From the NCBI RefSeq assembly GCF_000332475.2, contig NZ_AOGX02000008.1, forward strand, positions 266,087-330,086: a stretch of 64,000 bases of DNA, written 5' to 3'. Position numbers and translations under genes: made by a program. The notes under the pieces are model-generated. The model was not told the origin of the DNA and ran no database searches. It saw only the letters and a list, made by a program, of their open reading frames with translations. Below are positions 35,825 to 45,969 of this stretch, one piece after another. This stretch comes from Leptospira yanagawae serovar Saopaulo str. Sao Paulo = ATCC 700523 (GTDB lineage: Bacteria > Spirochaetota > Leptospiria > Leptospirales > Leptospiraceae). Within the stretch, counting starts at the first letter, position 1. Each line of letters opens with the position of its first letter.

Positions 35825-37270
35825 TTATCCTAGGCTATAAATCCACTGGTATCCCAAAGTATAATGCAAAGCCTCCTGAATATGCACTTCCTTGGTTCTG
35901 GGAGAGAGGTTCCAATCCGCAATTGTCCTTGCGAGAGAAACAATTTGTTTTTTCTTTCGTAAGGAAAGTTGTTTCGTTTCACTCGCCACATCCAATTGTT
36001 TCAATACCTTTTTCTGTTCTTCGTCCTCCGGTTTTCTATCGTTCCTAAACACTATCCTTTGATTCAGTATCGATTTCAGTTTTGATTCTTCTAAGTGGAT
36101 GGTTCTTTCCATGGAAGAATCGAAAAGGGTTTGGAAGATTGTTATGCGATCTAAAAAAGCACCACTGATTTTTTGTAAGTACAATCGAATTCTTTGTAAG
36201 GAACAATGGCAGTGGTTTTGGCTTTGGTAGTTGCCACAAGGGCAAGGGTTTGTGGAAAGTAAGAGGGTAAAATTTGTTTTGATTTTTGTTACTTCGTTCA
36301 TCCTAGTAATTTCTAAATAGGAATCTTCCATTGGCATCCGTAAACTTTCTAAGATTCTATCTTTGAATTCAAGAGCTTCATCCAAAAACAAAATCCCACC
36401 TTCTGCCTTTGCAATTTCACCTGGTTGGTAGGGTAGTCCTCCACCAATGAGACCCACTTCGGTTGTGGAATGGTGGGGGGAGCGGAAGGGCCTTTTCTGA
36501 GTTGGGATTTCAAATTCACCAGAGCTCGTCCAAATCCCAACGGGACTCTTATCACTCGGGGACTTTTCTGGAAGCAGAGGTTCGAGTAACCGGTGTAACA
36601 TGGTTTTTCCAACTCCTGGGCTTCCGAGTAAAACGCTATGATGGTTCCCAAGAACTGCATACAAAAGTCCTTGGAAGGCTTTCATCTGATACGGGTCTAA
36701 ATAAACATTTTCCCAAACCAAAGGAATGTCCTCATTTGGATTTATTTTTCTCCTTTCTGGTGTTAGGTGTGAAAACATTCTGATTTCTTCTAAGTGAGAA
36801 AGGAAAAAATACTCACCATCAGGTAAGGATTCATTTGCTAAAGATTTAGGTAAGCAATAGACAGAACCATTAGTGCTTTTGTATTGCCAGAGAAAAGGGA
36901 GCAGTTCCTTTCCTCCGACAAGGCTCCCATCCAGTCCCAAGTTTCCTAAATAGATGATCTCCTTGGAAACAAGAGGGATTTGTTCTGTCGCTAGCAAAAT
37001 TCCAACAGCAATTGCTAGGTCTATGGAAATCCGTTTTTTGGGGATATGGGTTGGTTTTACGTTTGTGATGATGGTTTCCATGGGAAAAACAAAGGAAGAG
37101 GCCTCTAGGGCCAATCGGATGCGATCTCGCGCCTCTTTTGTCACCTGCGGAACGTTGCCAAGGATTTGGAAATGAGGGAATCCCCTTCGAATCCCAACTT
37201 CAATTTGGATCTCTTTCGACCCATTCCATTCAGACAACAAACTTCCAACTTCTGCTCGTTTGGGACTCAC
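35825..37270 (-). CDS. comM: YifB/ComM family Mg chelatase-like ATPase
   Basis: A 481-residue protein with an N-terminal ribosomal-S5-like domain (about 20-140), an AAA+ module with Walker A GSPGVGKTML (about 217-226), and the signature LLSTNPCPCGNYQ (about 345-357). The C-terminal helical domain contains the family motif SLRKKKQIVSLARTIADW. In competent bacteria ComM is a hexameric helicase that extends branch migration during transformation; a role in Leptospira is not shown. It is minus strand, with the start region at 37270 divergent from the lipoprotein gene at 37367. Confidence 0.92.
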   Translation of the reverse strand: MSPKRAEVGSLLSEWNGSKEIQIEVGIRRGFPHFQILGNVPQVTKEARDRIRLALEASSFVFPMETIITNVKPTHIPKKRISIDLAIAVGILLATEQIPLVSKEIIYLGNLGLDGSLVGGKELLPFLWQYKSTNGSVYCLPKSLANESLPDGEYFFLSHLEEIRMFSHLTPERRKINPNEDIPLVWENVYLDPYQMKAFQGLLYAVLGNHHSVLLGSPGVGKTMLHRLLEPLLPEKSPSDKSPVGIWTSSGEFEIPTQKRPFRSPHHSTTEVGLIGGGLPYQPGEIAKAEGGILFLDEALEFKDRILESLRMPMEDSYLEITRMNEVTKIKTNFTLLLSTNPCPCGNYQSQNHCHCSLQRIRLYLQKISGAFLDRITIFQTLFDSSMERTIHLEESKLKSILNQRIVFRNDRKPEDEEQKKVLKQLDVASETKQLSLRKKKQIVSLARTIADWNLSPRTKEVHIQEALHYTLGYQWIYSLG

Positions 37271-37366
37271 ATCTCATTTTGGTCAGTGATTGTCGCTTTT
37301 GGTCCAAAAAATAAAAAAGACTTTTCATAATTGAGGCACCATGGTGACTTTTCCTGAGAGTTTGCT

Positions 37367-37759
37367 TTGGTTTGTAGTATCATTCGTGTAATCCCCCTCG
37401 TTCTTCTCCTTGTGTTCAGCCACTGTTCACAACGATTGATCAAAAAAGAAAGACTTCGGGAGATCAATGAATACTATGATGGGAAGACGTATTCACTCCG
37501 TGAAGAAATCAAATTTTCCCAAACAGATGTTTGGAAAAAAGGAACCCTCGTTAAGATCTACATCGAATCAACTCCTTCTCTTTTGAAATTGAAGGTATAC
37601 CCGATCCAAGAGTCGCGTGAGTCATCGGTAGGGAAACTCGCTGATTACATCATCAATGATGATGTGAAAAAAAGAGAATATGACTTGGATGATGTGGAAG
37701 AGTGGGTGAACCAAAAGTTCTCACTTGTGGAACAGAACTCCAAAAAAACAAAGAAATAA
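37367..37759 (+). CDS. Putative lipoprotein
   Basis: A 130-residue exported protein with a hydrophobic leader and lipobox-like LVFSHC (Cys near residue 20), so it is probably a lipoprotein. The mature part is charged, contains KTYSLREEIKFSQTDVWKKGTLVKIYIES and ends in a Lys tail. It starts at TTG 37367 and overlaps the upstream reading of the M23 peptidase gene. As first gene before the peptidase and type II secretion genes it may belong to the operon. Function unknown. Confidence 0.6.
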   Translation: MVCSIIRVIPLVLLLVFSHCSQRLIKKERLREINEYYDGKTYSLREEIKFSQTDVWKKGTLVKIYIESTPSLLKLKVYPIQESRESSVGKLADYIINDDVKKREYDLDDVEEWVNQKFSLVEQNSKKTKK

Positions 37760-37859
37760 AGGTTTGGGATGCTTTCATTGTTCTATTATTTTCATTTTCC
37801 AGCTTTCTTTCTTTCTTTCTTGTTCAAGATTCTTCGGTGCAGTACCCGATACAATAAAA

Positions 37860-38780
37860 GTGAAGGCAATTCCATTCCTAACACTCGTTTTTTTCTTGGT
37901 TCCTGGGACGGTTCTGACAGCCAATCCTTTCCAGAAACTCCAACAAGAGATCAATGAAACATTGCCTACTGGAGATTCCACTGTATTTCGAATTTTTGGA
38001 AACCAATCCCAAGAACAAGAGGTGCAAAAACTATTTTCCGTTGGAGTCAACCAAACGGGAGAAGAGGAAGAAGTGGAACTCGCTTCTCTTGGCCTTCCCA
38101 AATACATTGATGTATCTCCTGTTGTGAGTAATACAGTTGTCCATGAATCAGGGATCGTTGTGAAAAAATACACGGTCCAAAAAAAAGACAATTTATCTAA
38201 AATTGCTCGTTCCTTTTCCATTGATGTTCCCAAACTCAAAAAAGCCAATTCACTCACAAGTGACCAATTGAAAATAGGCCAAGTTTTGGATGTACCTGTC
38301 CAAGTAAAGAATGCATCCTCTTCCCGAGTGGTCCTCAAAAAAGTATTCATATTGCCTGTCCCGCAAAGCCGTGTGACGTCTCGTTTTGGTCGTCGTGTGG
38401 ATCCATTCAACAAGTACAACCGTGTTTACCACTCAGGCCTCGACCTTGCTGCAAAAGTAGGAGCTCCCGTCCTATCGGCGGCAGATGGTGAAGTCGTTTT
38501 TACGGGCCGAAATGGTGGGTATGGCAATTCTGTCACCATCCAACACAAAAATGGGTATAAAACAGTTTACGCCCATTGTTCCCAGATTTTAGTTGAGGTT
38601 GGGGAAACGGTGAAGATGGGACGTGTGGTAGCCCTTGTCGGAAGGACAGGTACTGCTACAGGAGCTCATTTGCATTTTGAGGTATTTCGAAACGGGAAAA
38701 TCATGAATCCTGAATCGGCTCTCGGCATGACTGAAAAACATGTGACTAAACTTCCCAAATCTGAAGTAGCCGGAATGTAA
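37860..38780 (+). CDS. LysM/M23-family metallopeptidase (murein hydrolase type)
   Basis: A 306-residue exported protein: signal segment (about 1-22), a LysM domain (YTVQKKDNLSKIARSFSIDVPKLKKANSL, about 118-145) and a C-terminal M23 domain with HSGLD (Zn ligands H and D), GGYGNSVTIQHKNGYKTVYAHC and the third site HLHFEVFR. Such proteins cleave or bind peptidoglycan crosslinks. The start is uncertain: GTG 37860 gives a normal signal peptide, while the frame is open from TTG 37725. Followed by gspC after a hairpin; it may help the secretion complex cross the wall (inference). Confidence 0.85.
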   Translation: MKAIPFLTLVFFLVPGTVLTANPFQKLQQEINETLPTGDSTVFRIFGNQSQEQEVQKLFSVGVNQTGEEEEVELASLGLPKYIDVSPVVSNTVVHESGIVVKKYTVQKKDNLSKIARSFSIDVPKLKKANSLTSDQLKIGQVLDVPVQVKNASSSRVVLKKVFILPVPQSRVTSRFGRRVDPFNKYNRVYHSGLDLAAKVGAPVLSAADGEVVFTGRNGGYGNSVTIQHKNGYKTVYAHCSQILVEVGETVKMGRVVALVGRTGTATGAHLHFEVFRNGKIMNPESALGMTEKHVTKLPKSEVAGM

Positions 38781-38799
38781 TCGGAGTTTTTCTCCGATT
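38779..38799 (+). terminator. Hairpin between M23 gene and gspC
   Basis: An 8-bp stem AATCGGAG/CTCCGATT around a TTTTT loop, overlapping the stop codon of the peptidase gene. No T-run follows the stem, so it is probably a weak attenuator or mRNA-processing site and not a full terminator. Confidence 0.4.
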
Positions 38800-38809
38800 T
38801 GTGGGGAGC

Positions 38810-39724
38810 ATGAATTTAATCCTTCAAAGAATCCAATCGAGTCAGTTTTTGACATTGATTCCGGTGGTTTTATTATTTTCGTTTTCACTTGCTTATCTTT
38901 TAAAACTAGTCCTCTTACTTCTTTTTTCGACCGAAACTGGGATGAATGTGGGAAGCCAAGTCCGACCCAAACAAATGAGGCAAGAGGTGATTCTTGCTGT
39001 TAGCACTTATGAGGACATCGTCACTGGTAATCTCATCCGTGGCCAGGTTTATGATCCCAATGATGCCACTAAACGGGGTGCGGACGGTTCCCCACTCGAT
39101 CCTGAAATCGCCCAAGACAATGGGGATGATGACCAAATGCTCGTCACAGGAACCTTGTCTGGCCATTGGTCCTTTGCCCGTGTGACCATCCGAGAGAAAC
39201 AAAACAATGATTCTGAGGAATATGGCGTTGGTGAAATGGTTGGCGGTTACAAAGTCCAAACCATCGAACAACACTATGTGGTCCTAATAAAAGGGGGACT
39301 TAGCCTTCGGGTGAATATTGGTGAAACTCCAGCGCAAGCAAAAGAGAGGATCCGACCAAAAGATGCTGCCCCTGTATCCAATTTAGGGCCTTCTAGCCAA
39401 ACGATTCAGAAAGTCCTTTCCAGAGAAGACGTCAATCGCAAACTCAAAGACCCAAATACCATCTACAAAAATGCAAGGTTTGGCCCTCATTTGGTAGACG
39501 GAAAGATCGAGGGTTACAAAATCTATCAAGTGGCAAAAGACCATGTCTTTTATTCCCTTGGAGCACGTGGTGGTGATATCATCAAACGTGTGAACGGAAT
39601 GCCACTCAATGAAACAGAGAAAATGTTGGAAATTTGGGGTTCAATCAAACAAGCCCCGAAAATTACAGTGGATTTAGAAAGACAAGGCAAAATAATCACA
39701 TATGAATTTATCATTCGGAATTAA
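38810..39724 (+). CDS. gspC: Type II secretion system protein C
   Basis: A 304-residue GspC-like protein with an N-terminal transmembrane helix (about 12-40), the HR-domain-like region ([23 protein letters not shown]) and a C-terminal PDZ-like domain ([32 protein letters not shown]). GspC couples the inner-membrane platform to the secretin. ATG 38810 follows GGGGAG closely; GTG 38801 is an alternative. Start of the gspC-N unit; the stop lies 1 bp before the gspD ATG. Confidence 0.85.
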   Translation: MNLILQRIQSSQFLTLIPVVLLFSFSLAYLLKLVLLLLFSTETGMNVGSQVRPKQMRQEVILAVSTYEDIVTGNLIRGQVYDPNDATKRGADGSPLDPEIAQDNGDDDQMLVTGTLSGHWSFARVTIREKQNNDSEEYGVGEMVGGYKVQTIEQHYVVLIKGGLSLRVNIGETPAQAKERIRPKDAAPVSNLGPSSQTIQKVLSREDVNRKLKDPNTIYKNARFGPHLVDGKIEGYKIYQVAKDHVFYSLGARGGDIIKRVNGMPLNETEKMLEIWGSIKQAPKITVDLERQGKIITYEFIIRN

Positions 39725-39725
39725 A

Positions 39726-41486
39726 ATGAGAAATCGTCTCCCCTTCGTACTACTTTGCATTTGCCTTTATATGATTGTTACTCCCCAATTCTCACAAGAA
39801 AAAGGGAAACCAAAAGCAAAAACCTCACAAGAACCAGCTAGTTTCACTGCCGACTGGCGAGACACAGAACTGAAAGACTTCCTTATGGGAATGAGTGCCA
39901 TCATCAAAAAGAATATATTGATCGATGATGCGGTGAAAGGGAAAAAGATCACCATCATTTCTCAGAAACGCGTTCGGATTGAAGATGCCTATGGGTTTAT
40001 GAAGTCTGTTTTAGAGACACAAGGGTTTGGTCTGATTGAAGAAAATGACCTAATCAAAGTGGTAAAAATCAAAGATGCACTTGCCAAATCACCAATCGTT
40101 CGGATCGGAAAAGATCCAGTTTCGGATTCTGAAGTTGCATTGAACAAAACCATCACACAAATTGTTCCCTTAGAATTTTCGAATGCGATTGAACTAGAGC
40201 CCATTCTCAAACGAGTCACTTCACCTGATACAGATATCATCATTCCAAAAAACCAAAACACATTGATATTTTCAGGTTCAACGTCTGATATCAACAAATT
40301 ACTCAAGTTAGTTGATAATTTGGATGTGAGGGCTGATGGACCAGGTTCCATTTCTTCTGCTGGTGACATTCATATTTATACATTAGAATACAATGAGGCG
40401 GAAAAACTTGCAGCAATCCTTGTGAAATTGGATATGCCAGATGCTCCCGTTGCACCAGTCCAAGGCCAACCAGGGGAAGCGGGTCCAGATGGAAAACCAT
40501 CACCTCCACCACAACCTACCCCGCAAGCTCCAAAGGTTCCTGGAAAACAAGATAAAATTAAAGCAGTTGCCCACAAAGAATCCAATTCACTCATTGTTAC
40601 GGCAACACCACAAGAATGGGAAGAGATTAAAAAAATTATCAAAATACTTGATACTCCCAGAAAACAGGTGTTACTTGAGGTTCTTATCGTAGAGTTAAGT
40701 TCTACTGACTTAAATGACTTTGGTATCGATTGGCGTTACCAAGAACTTGCATACGGGCAGTTTAACACAGGTCTTGCGGCACAAGGTGGAGTCATCGACA
40801 AAAATGGTCGACCAACGAATGTAAACACTCTCTCTGGTTTTTCACTTGGATTTATCCGTCGTGGTGGTCAGCAGATCATTGGTATCTTAAATGCGAACTC
40901 CACAAATGAGAATTTTAATGTATTATCAGCTCCACAAATTTTGACTTTGGACAACCAAGAAGCTGAAATCAATGTGGGCCAAGACGTTCCTGTTCGGACC
41001 CAAAACCGTAATGCCGGTCTCGGTGGTGATAATGCGGTAACAGTTGCTAACTTTGAATACCGACCAACAGGGATTAAATTAAAGTTCACACCACATATCA
41101 ATAAAAACAATCGAATCACTCTTGATTTGTACCAAGAAATCAAAAACGTTGCCGGAATTTCTTCTGAAGCAACTGGTGGAAACCCAACATTTAACAAACG
41201 TGATATCAAGACGACAATTGTTGTGGATAATATCCAAACCATTGTGATTGGAGGTTTGCTCTCCAATGACAAACAAAAGAAAGTACAAAAAATCCCAATT
41301 TTAGGTGAGATTCCACTCCTCGGGACATTGTTTCGAAGGACCACCAATCAAAATCGTAAAACCAATTTGATGGTGTTTCTCACACCACATATCTTAGATG
41401 ATCGAGATAAGTCGGATCGTATGACCATCCAAAAGAAAAATGAACAAGAAAGGATGGTGGATGAACGAGAAAAGAAACTGAGATGA
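39726..41486 (+). CDS. gspD: Type II secretion system secretin
   Basis: A 586-residue outer-membrane secretin channel. Signal peptide (1-25), N0 domain ([23 protein letters not shown]), N1-N3 repeats, a Pro/Gly/Gln-rich insert near 240-275 (nt about 40440-40540), then the secretin domain with the conserved [19 protein letters not shown]-like [17 protein letters not shown] and [32 protein letters not shown]. It is shorter at the C-terminus than pilotin-dependent secretins. Start ATG 39726, one base after gspC; a 4-bp overlap leads to gspE. Confidence 0.93.
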   Translation: MRNRLPFVLLCICLYMIVTPQFSQEKGKPKAKTSQEPASFTADWRDTELKDFLMGMSAIIKKNILIDDAVKGKKITIISQKRVRIEDAYGFMKSVLETQGFGLIEENDLIKVVKIKDALAKSPIVRIGKDPVSDSEVALNKTITQIVPLEFSNAIELEPILKRVTSPDTDIIIPKNQNTLIFSGSTSDINKLLKLVDNLDVRADGPGSISSAGDIHIYTLEYNEAEKLAAILVKLDMPDAPVAPVQGQPGEAGPDGKPSPPPQPTPQAPKVPGKQDKIKAVAHKESNSLIVTATPQEWEEIKKIIKILDTPRKQVLLEVLIVELSSTDLNDFGIDWRYQELAYGQFNTGLAAQGGVIDKNGRPTNVNTLSGFSLGFIRRGGQQIIGILNANSTNENFNVLSAPQILTLDNQEAEINVGQDVPVRTQNRNAGLGGDNAVTVANFEYRPTGIKLKFTPHINKNNRITLDLYQEIKNVAGISSEATGGNPTFNKRDIKTTIVVDNIQTIVIGGLLSNDKQKKVQKIPILGEIPLLGTLFRRTTNQNRKTNLMVFLTPHILDDRDKSDRMTIQKKNEQERMVDEREKKLR

Positions 41487-43159
41487 GAAAAAGTTTAGGT
41501 CAGATTCTTTTAGAAGATGGAATCCTTACGATTAAGGATTTAGAAGACATTTCCAAACAACAGGAAAAAACAAATCTTCCCATCACTCATATCATCCAAA
41601 AAAAAGGTCTCGCTTCTGAAACCGATATCCTCAAAGCACTTGCGAAACTTCATAAAATGGAGTTTTACGACAAACTAGAGTTTGTTGCAAGTGAAGATAT
41701 TTTTAATAAAATTCCTTTAAAACTTGTCCAACGTTCCAAAATCGTTCCGTTCCTTGTAAAAGGAAAAAAAGTTTTTGTAGCCACTTCTGATCCAACAGAC
41801 CTCCATCCAATGGATGACATGCGTTCCTTCTTAAAAGGATATGAAATCCAATTCGTTCTCGCAACGGAAAACGAAATCATGCGTATCGTCCATTCTCAGT
41901 TTGATAAAACAACTGCAGAAGCAAAGGAAATGATGGATGAGATGGACGGAAGTTTTGGCGATCTTTCCGATGCCTTTGAGTCCGACGCACTTGATTTATC
42001 AAACGAAGCACCTATCATCAAAATGGTGAATGTGATTTTATCACAAGCCGTTTCAGAACGAGCTTCTGATATCCACGTGGAACCTTTTGAAAAATCAGTT
42101 GTGGTTCGTTACCGTGTGGATGGTGTTTTGCAAAAGGTATTAAGTCCACCTAAGTCGTATTTGGCGGGAATTTCCACGCGTATCAAAATCATGTCGAATT
42201 TGAATATTGCGGAAAATCGACTCCCACAAGATGGTAGGATCAAACTCAGGTTAGCTGGTAAAGATGTGGATGTAAGGGTCTCCATCATCCCATGCCAATT
42301 CGGGGAACGGATTGTAATGAGGATTTTGAATAAAACCGACCAAAAATATTCCATAGAAACAATGGGATTTAACCCTCAGATCTTAAAAGATTTTAAAGAC
42401 CTCATCTACAAACCATACGGAATCATTTTGGTTACAGGACCAACAGGTTCTGGAAAATCAACAACCCTTTACTCGGCACTTTCTGAAATCAATACAGAAG
42501 AAAGGAATATCATCACTTGTGAAGACCCAGTGGAATACCAAATGGAAGGGATCTCACAGATGCAGATGAATGAAAAAATTGGTCTTACCTTTGCGGCAGG
42601 CCTTCGTTCGATTCTACGTCAAGACCCTGATGTGGTAATGGTAGGAGAGATCCGGGATGAAGAAACGGCAAGGATTGCTATCCAGGCTTCCCTTACCGGA
42701 CACTTAGTATTTTCAACCCTTCACACGAATGATGCATCTTCCGCTGTGACAAGGCTTGTGGACATGGGGATTGAACCATATCTCATCACAAGTTCCGTAT
42801 TAGGTTTTATGGCGCAAAGGTTAGTACGTGTTATCTGTAAAGATTGTAAAACGTCCTATAAACCGACAGACAAAGATTTGGCAGGACTTGGAATCCAAAG
42901 GAAAGAATTAAAAAATGGTGTATTGTTTCGTGGGAAAGGTTGTAGTTCTTGCCTCAATTCTGGATACAAAGGAAGGACAGGGCTTTACGAACTCCTTACT
43001 ATGAATGATGAGATCAAACGTGCCATATTACAAGGTGCCGATGCCAATCGGATCAAGGAACTCGCAGTTAAAAATGGACTTTCCACATTACAAGAATATG
43101 GGAAGTACAAAGTGATTGAGGGTGTGACAACACCAGAAGAAGTCCTTCGGGTATCGTAA
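41483..43159 (+). CDS. gspE: Type II secretion ATPase
   Basis: A 558-residue hexameric ATPase driving pseudopilus assembly. N1E/N2E domains with GspE-N ([16 protein letters not shown]), Walker [16 protein letters not shown] (about 319-333), Asp box ([15 protein letters not shown]), His box ([17 protein letters not shown]), and zinc module CKDC (about 452-455) with CSSC (about 487-490). Start overlaps gspD (ATGA). Confidence 0.95.
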   Translation: MRKSLGQILLEDGILTIKDLEDISKQQEKTNLPITHIIQKKGLASETDILKALAKLHKMEFYDKLEFVASEDIFNKIPLKLVQRSKIVPFLVKGKKVFVATSDPTDLHPMDDMRSFLKGYEIQFVLATENEIMRIVHSQFDKTTAEAKEMMDEMDGSFGDLSDAFESDALDLSNEAPIIKMVNVILSQAVSERASDIHVEPFEKSVVVRYRVDGVLQKVLSPPKSYLAGISTRIKIMSNLNIAENRLPQDGRIKLRLAGKDVDVRVSIIPCQFGERIVMRILNKTDQKYSIETMGFNPQILKDFKDLIYKPYGIILVTGPTGSGKSTTLYSALSEINTEERNIITCEDPVEYQMEGISQMQMNEKIGLTFAAGLRSILRQDPDVVMVGEIRDEETARIAIQASLTGHLVFSTLHTNDASSAVTRLVDMGIEPYLITSSVLGFMAQRLVRVICKDCKTSYKPTDKDLAGLGIQRKELKNGVLFRGKGCSSCLNSGYKGRTGLYELLTMNDEIKRAILQGADANRIKELAVKNGLSTLQEYGKYKVIEGVTTPEEVLRVS

Positions 43160-43163
43160 AACT

Positions 43164-44390
43164 ATGCCACTGTATACCTATGTTGCCTTTAATAAAAAAG
43201 GAAAAGAAGAAAAAAACATTATCGATGCTGTCAATTTACAAGCAGCACGTAACAAATTAAAGGCGAAAGGATTATACGTAAGATCGATCGAAGAAGATCG
43301 TGAAAAAGAAGAACGAGAATTGTTCCCTTTTTTATCGAAACTTCTCTATCGGATTCCTAGAAAAGAAGTAGGTCTTTTTTGTAAACAATTGGGGACACTC
43401 ATTGGTGCGGGAATCCCTCTCGATAAATGTTTACTTTCCATCATTGACCAAGTAGAGAATATTTATTTTAAAAAAGTTTTGATTGAGATGCGAGCGGACA
43501 TTACAGAGGGATCAAGTCTCTCAGAGTCCATGAAAAAACACAAAACTGTGTTTCCCGACCAATACCCAAGTTTGATTTCTGTTGGTGAGTCAACAGGAAA
43601 TTATGAGAACACCTTGCATCGGTTAGCGGAGCTGGAAGAAAAATCATCTGAGTTAAAATCCAAAGTCCAAGTGGCCATGATTTATCCCATGATTATGGGA
43701 TTACTTTCTCTTGGGGTATCCATCTTTTTATTAGTGGTTGTGATCCCTCAAATTGAACAATTGTTTGCCTCCTTTGATGCCAAACTCCCACTTCTCACAC
43801 GCGCAGTGATTTTTTTATCCTATGTCCTAACTAATTATTGGTATTTTATCTTAGGAATGATATCCTTTGCTTACCTTGGTTTTTTGAAGTGGAAATCTTC
43901 GCCCGATGGGAAAAAAGTTTGGGATACTTTTTTACTTAGGCTTCCTGTGATTGGAACCTTACTTCGAAAAATTTTAGTTTCCAATTTCGCGAGGAACCTT
44001 TCCATTTTACTCCTCAACCGAGTTCCCTTAATTGTTTCCCTCAATATTGTTTCGGATGTGGTAGGCCATACGGTTTTTAAAGAAGAAATTGATGCAGCCA
44101 TCATTAAAATTAAGGAAGGGGGAAAATTGTCCGATTCCTTACAAGGGAGCCAAGTCCTTCCGCAGATGGTACTTGGGATGCTCAGTGCAGGTGAGGCTTC
44201 CGATAAAGTTCCCGAAATGATGAATAAACTCTCAGAAATCTACGAATCTGAGGTAGATACAGCAATAAAATCTTTGACCCAATCCTTAGAACCTATGATG
44301 ATCATAGTAATGGGTGGAATTATTTTTACCATTATGGCGGCGATTATGACGCCTATGTACAAACTAACTCAAGAAATCCAGGGGATGTAG
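43164..44390 (+). CDS. gspF: Type II secretion platform protein
   Basis: A 408-residue polytopic inner-membrane protein. Two T2SSF cytoplasmic domains (FCKQLGTLIGAGIPLDKCL near 70-88 and FARNLSILLLNRVPLIVSL near 274-292) alternate with three predicted transmembrane helices (about 165-195, 220-245 and 380-400). It is the platform around which the pseudopilus is built. It follows gspE by 4 bp. Confidence 0.95.
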   Translation: MPLYTYVAFNKKGKEEKNIIDAVNLQAARNKLKAKGLYVRSIEEDREKEERELFPFLSKLLYRIPRKEVGLFCKQLGTLIGAGIPLDKCLLSIIDQVENIYFKKVLIEMRADITEGSSLSESMKKHKTVFPDQYPSLISVGESTGNYENTLHRLAELEEKSSELKSKVQVAMIYPMIMGLLSLGVSIFLLVVVIPQIEQLFASFDAKLPLLTRAVIFLSYVLTNYWYFILGMISFAYLGFLKWKSSPDGKKVWDTFLLRLPVIGTLLRKILVSNFARNLSILLLNRVPLIVSLNIVSDVVGHTVFKEEIDAAIIKIKEGGKLSDSLQGSQVLPQMVLGMLSAGEASDKVPEMMNKLSEIYESEVDTAIKSLTQSLEPMMIIVMGGIIFTIMAAIMTPMYKLTQEIQGM

Positions 44391-44395
44391 AGTTT

Positions 44396-44857
44396 ATGAA
44401 AATGAAAGGAAAAAACAGAAAGGTCCGTGAGGGACTCACTCTAATCGAGATCACAGTGGTGATGCTCATTTTGGGTTCGCTTATGGCCATTCTTTACTCA
44501 AGTATCGGTAACCGCGGTGAAGGTGAAAAAAAATTGAAACTGAAAAATGACAGTGCTGTTTTGAAAACTGCATTGGAACGATATTTGGAAGTTTATGACA
44601 AATACCCATCCGAGGAACAAGGTTTACAAGCGTTAATCGAAAAACCAGACGATGACAAAATAGGGGATGATTATGAGCCTATCATTCGGGAAAAAGCTGT
44701 TTTGAAAGACCCTTGGAAAACTCCGTATGTGTTAAAATTTGAAGGAGCTGTCCCTCAAATCGTAACTCTTGGTGAAGATAAGAAAGAAGGTGGAGATGGA
44801 AAAAACAAAGATTTTAACATCCTCTCTCCTGATGATTACCCAGCCGCTTTCCGCTAA
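44396..44857 (+). CDS. gspG: Major pseudopilin GspG
   Basis: A 153-residue type II pseudopilin. The prepilin peptidase site is EG/LTLIEITVVMLILG, with Gly at -1 and Glu at +5, followed by the hydrophobic helix. The C-terminal region YDKYPSEEQGLQALIEKPDD is the typical GspG pattern with a calcium-binding loop near the end. It overlaps gspH. It is the main subunit of the pseudopilus. Confidence 0.93.
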   Translation: MKMKGKNRKVREGLTLIEITVVMLILGSLMAILYSSIGNRGEGEKKLKLKNDSAVLKTALERYLEVYDKYPSEEQGLQALIEKPDDDKIGDDYEPIIREKAVLKDPWKTPYVLKFEGAVPQIVTLGEDKKEGGDGKNKDFNILSPDDYPAAFR

Positions 44858-45464
44858 AAAAGAATTTCCTCTTAGGAAACGACGAATCCGCGACGGTCTC
44901 ACTCTGATTGAGATCGTCGTTGTCATTTCTATTTTAGGGCTCATTATGGTGATCGTTGGTGGGTCCCTTCGTAATCTCATTATACCTTCGACCGAAGATA
45001 TCTCTGTTAAATTACAAGAGTCGTTTAAATTTGGATACAACAAAGCCCAACTCACAAACCAAGCAGTCCTATTCGAATATGATTTTGAAAAAAGGGAATA
45101 CCAGTTTTTTTTACTGAAACGAGAAGAATCTGGATTGGAAGAAGAACCGATTTTAAAAAAGGTTACCCTTCCTTTTTATTCTAAAATTGTCAGCGTACGC
45201 GACTTAGGTGGCAAACCTCGAAATGAAGGAAAAATTCGAATTGTTTTCACTCCGCAAGGAACCACAACTGATTTATTTTTATACATAGGCTCTGATACAG
45301 AAATCAAAAGAACACTTCAAATCTATCGGTATGGGGGAAAAGTCAAAATCCATAAAACGGAATATTTCCCGGAACCTGAATCAAACCCGATTTCAAAAGT
45401 GTCGTACGGACTTGATGAACGAGATGAACAAATTGATCCCAATGCAAAAACACAACCTCGTTAA
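44796..45464 (+). CDS. gspH: Minor pseudopilin GspH-like
   Basis: A 222-residue pseudopilin with cleavage motif RDG/LTLIEIVVVISILG. The longer leader before it (about 30 residues) suggests the real start may be later (ATG 44832); ATG 44796 follows a Shine-Dalgarno-like GGTGGAG. It overlaps gspG by 62 bp. The C-terminus (about 150-220) is a GspH/FimT-like beta domain; confidence in the H letter is from position in the operon. Confidence 0.78.
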   Translation: MEKTKILTSSLLMITQPLSAKKEFPLRKRRIRDGLTLIEIVVVISILGLIMVIVGGSLRNLIIPSTEDISVKLQESFKFGYNKAQLTNQAVLFEYDFEKREYQFFLLKREESGLEEEPILKKVTLPFYSKIVSVRDLGGKPRNEGKIRIVFTPQGTTTDLFLYIGSDTEIKRTLQIYRYGGKVKIHKTEYFPEPESNPISKVSYGLDERDEQIDPNAKTQPR

Positions 45465-45969
45465 ACCTTTTAAGTCAGCGTTTACTTTATTTGAAGTCAC
45501 TATCGCAATGGCGATGGCAGCAATGGTGATGACCTACACCTATTCTATGATTGCCGAAGGAATTGCTTACCAAAAAAAAGCAGTTTTGCTTTCCAATGCA
45601 GTCCATTTGGCAAAAATTAAGATGGCACAAGTAGATTCTTCCACCACCATGCAAACCGATACTTCGAAAGGTTCCATAGATGCATTTCCAGGTTATACCT
45701 TTGAAACAGAAATCAAAGAAGAGGAAATGGATTTGTTGAAACTTGCAGGTGGTCCCAATGCAGAAGAACTACGAAAAAAGGCCCCAAAAGATATGTTAGG
45801 TGACAAAGATGTGGGACTCAGTGACCTGATGAAAAAAAGAGGCCAAAAAAAAAGTTTTGAAACGGGTGGAGTGTTAAAAGTATTCCGAGTGAAAGTGTCC
45901 ATTTTTTATATGGATGGTAATAAAAAACAAACATATACCGTAGAGACCTTTAGGAGCACGAAATACTAA
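45424..45969 (+). CDS. gspI: Minor pseudopilin GspI-like
   Basis: A 181-residue pseudopilin. Its processing site reads KSA/FTLFEVTIAMAMAAM, with Ala instead of the usual Gly at -1 and Glu at +5. Length and place fit GspI, although GspI is usually shorter (about 120). Starts 45415, 45424 and 45442 are all in frame near the end of gspH; I choose 45424. It overlaps gspJ by one base (TAATG). Confidence 0.78.
   Translation: MNKLIPMQKHNLVKPFKSAFTLFEVTIAMAMAAMVMTYTYSMIAEGIAYQKKAVLLSNAVHLAKIKMAQVDSSTTMQTDTSKGSIDAFPGYTFETEIKEEEMDLLKLAGGPNAEELRKKAPKDMLGDKDVGLSDLMKKRGQKKSFETGGVLKVFRVKVSIFYMDGNKKQTYTVETFRSTKY

Noticed and set aside
37775..38432. Minus-strand frames opposite the M23 peptidase
   Set aside because: They are antisense to well-supported LysM and M23 domains and have no family features.
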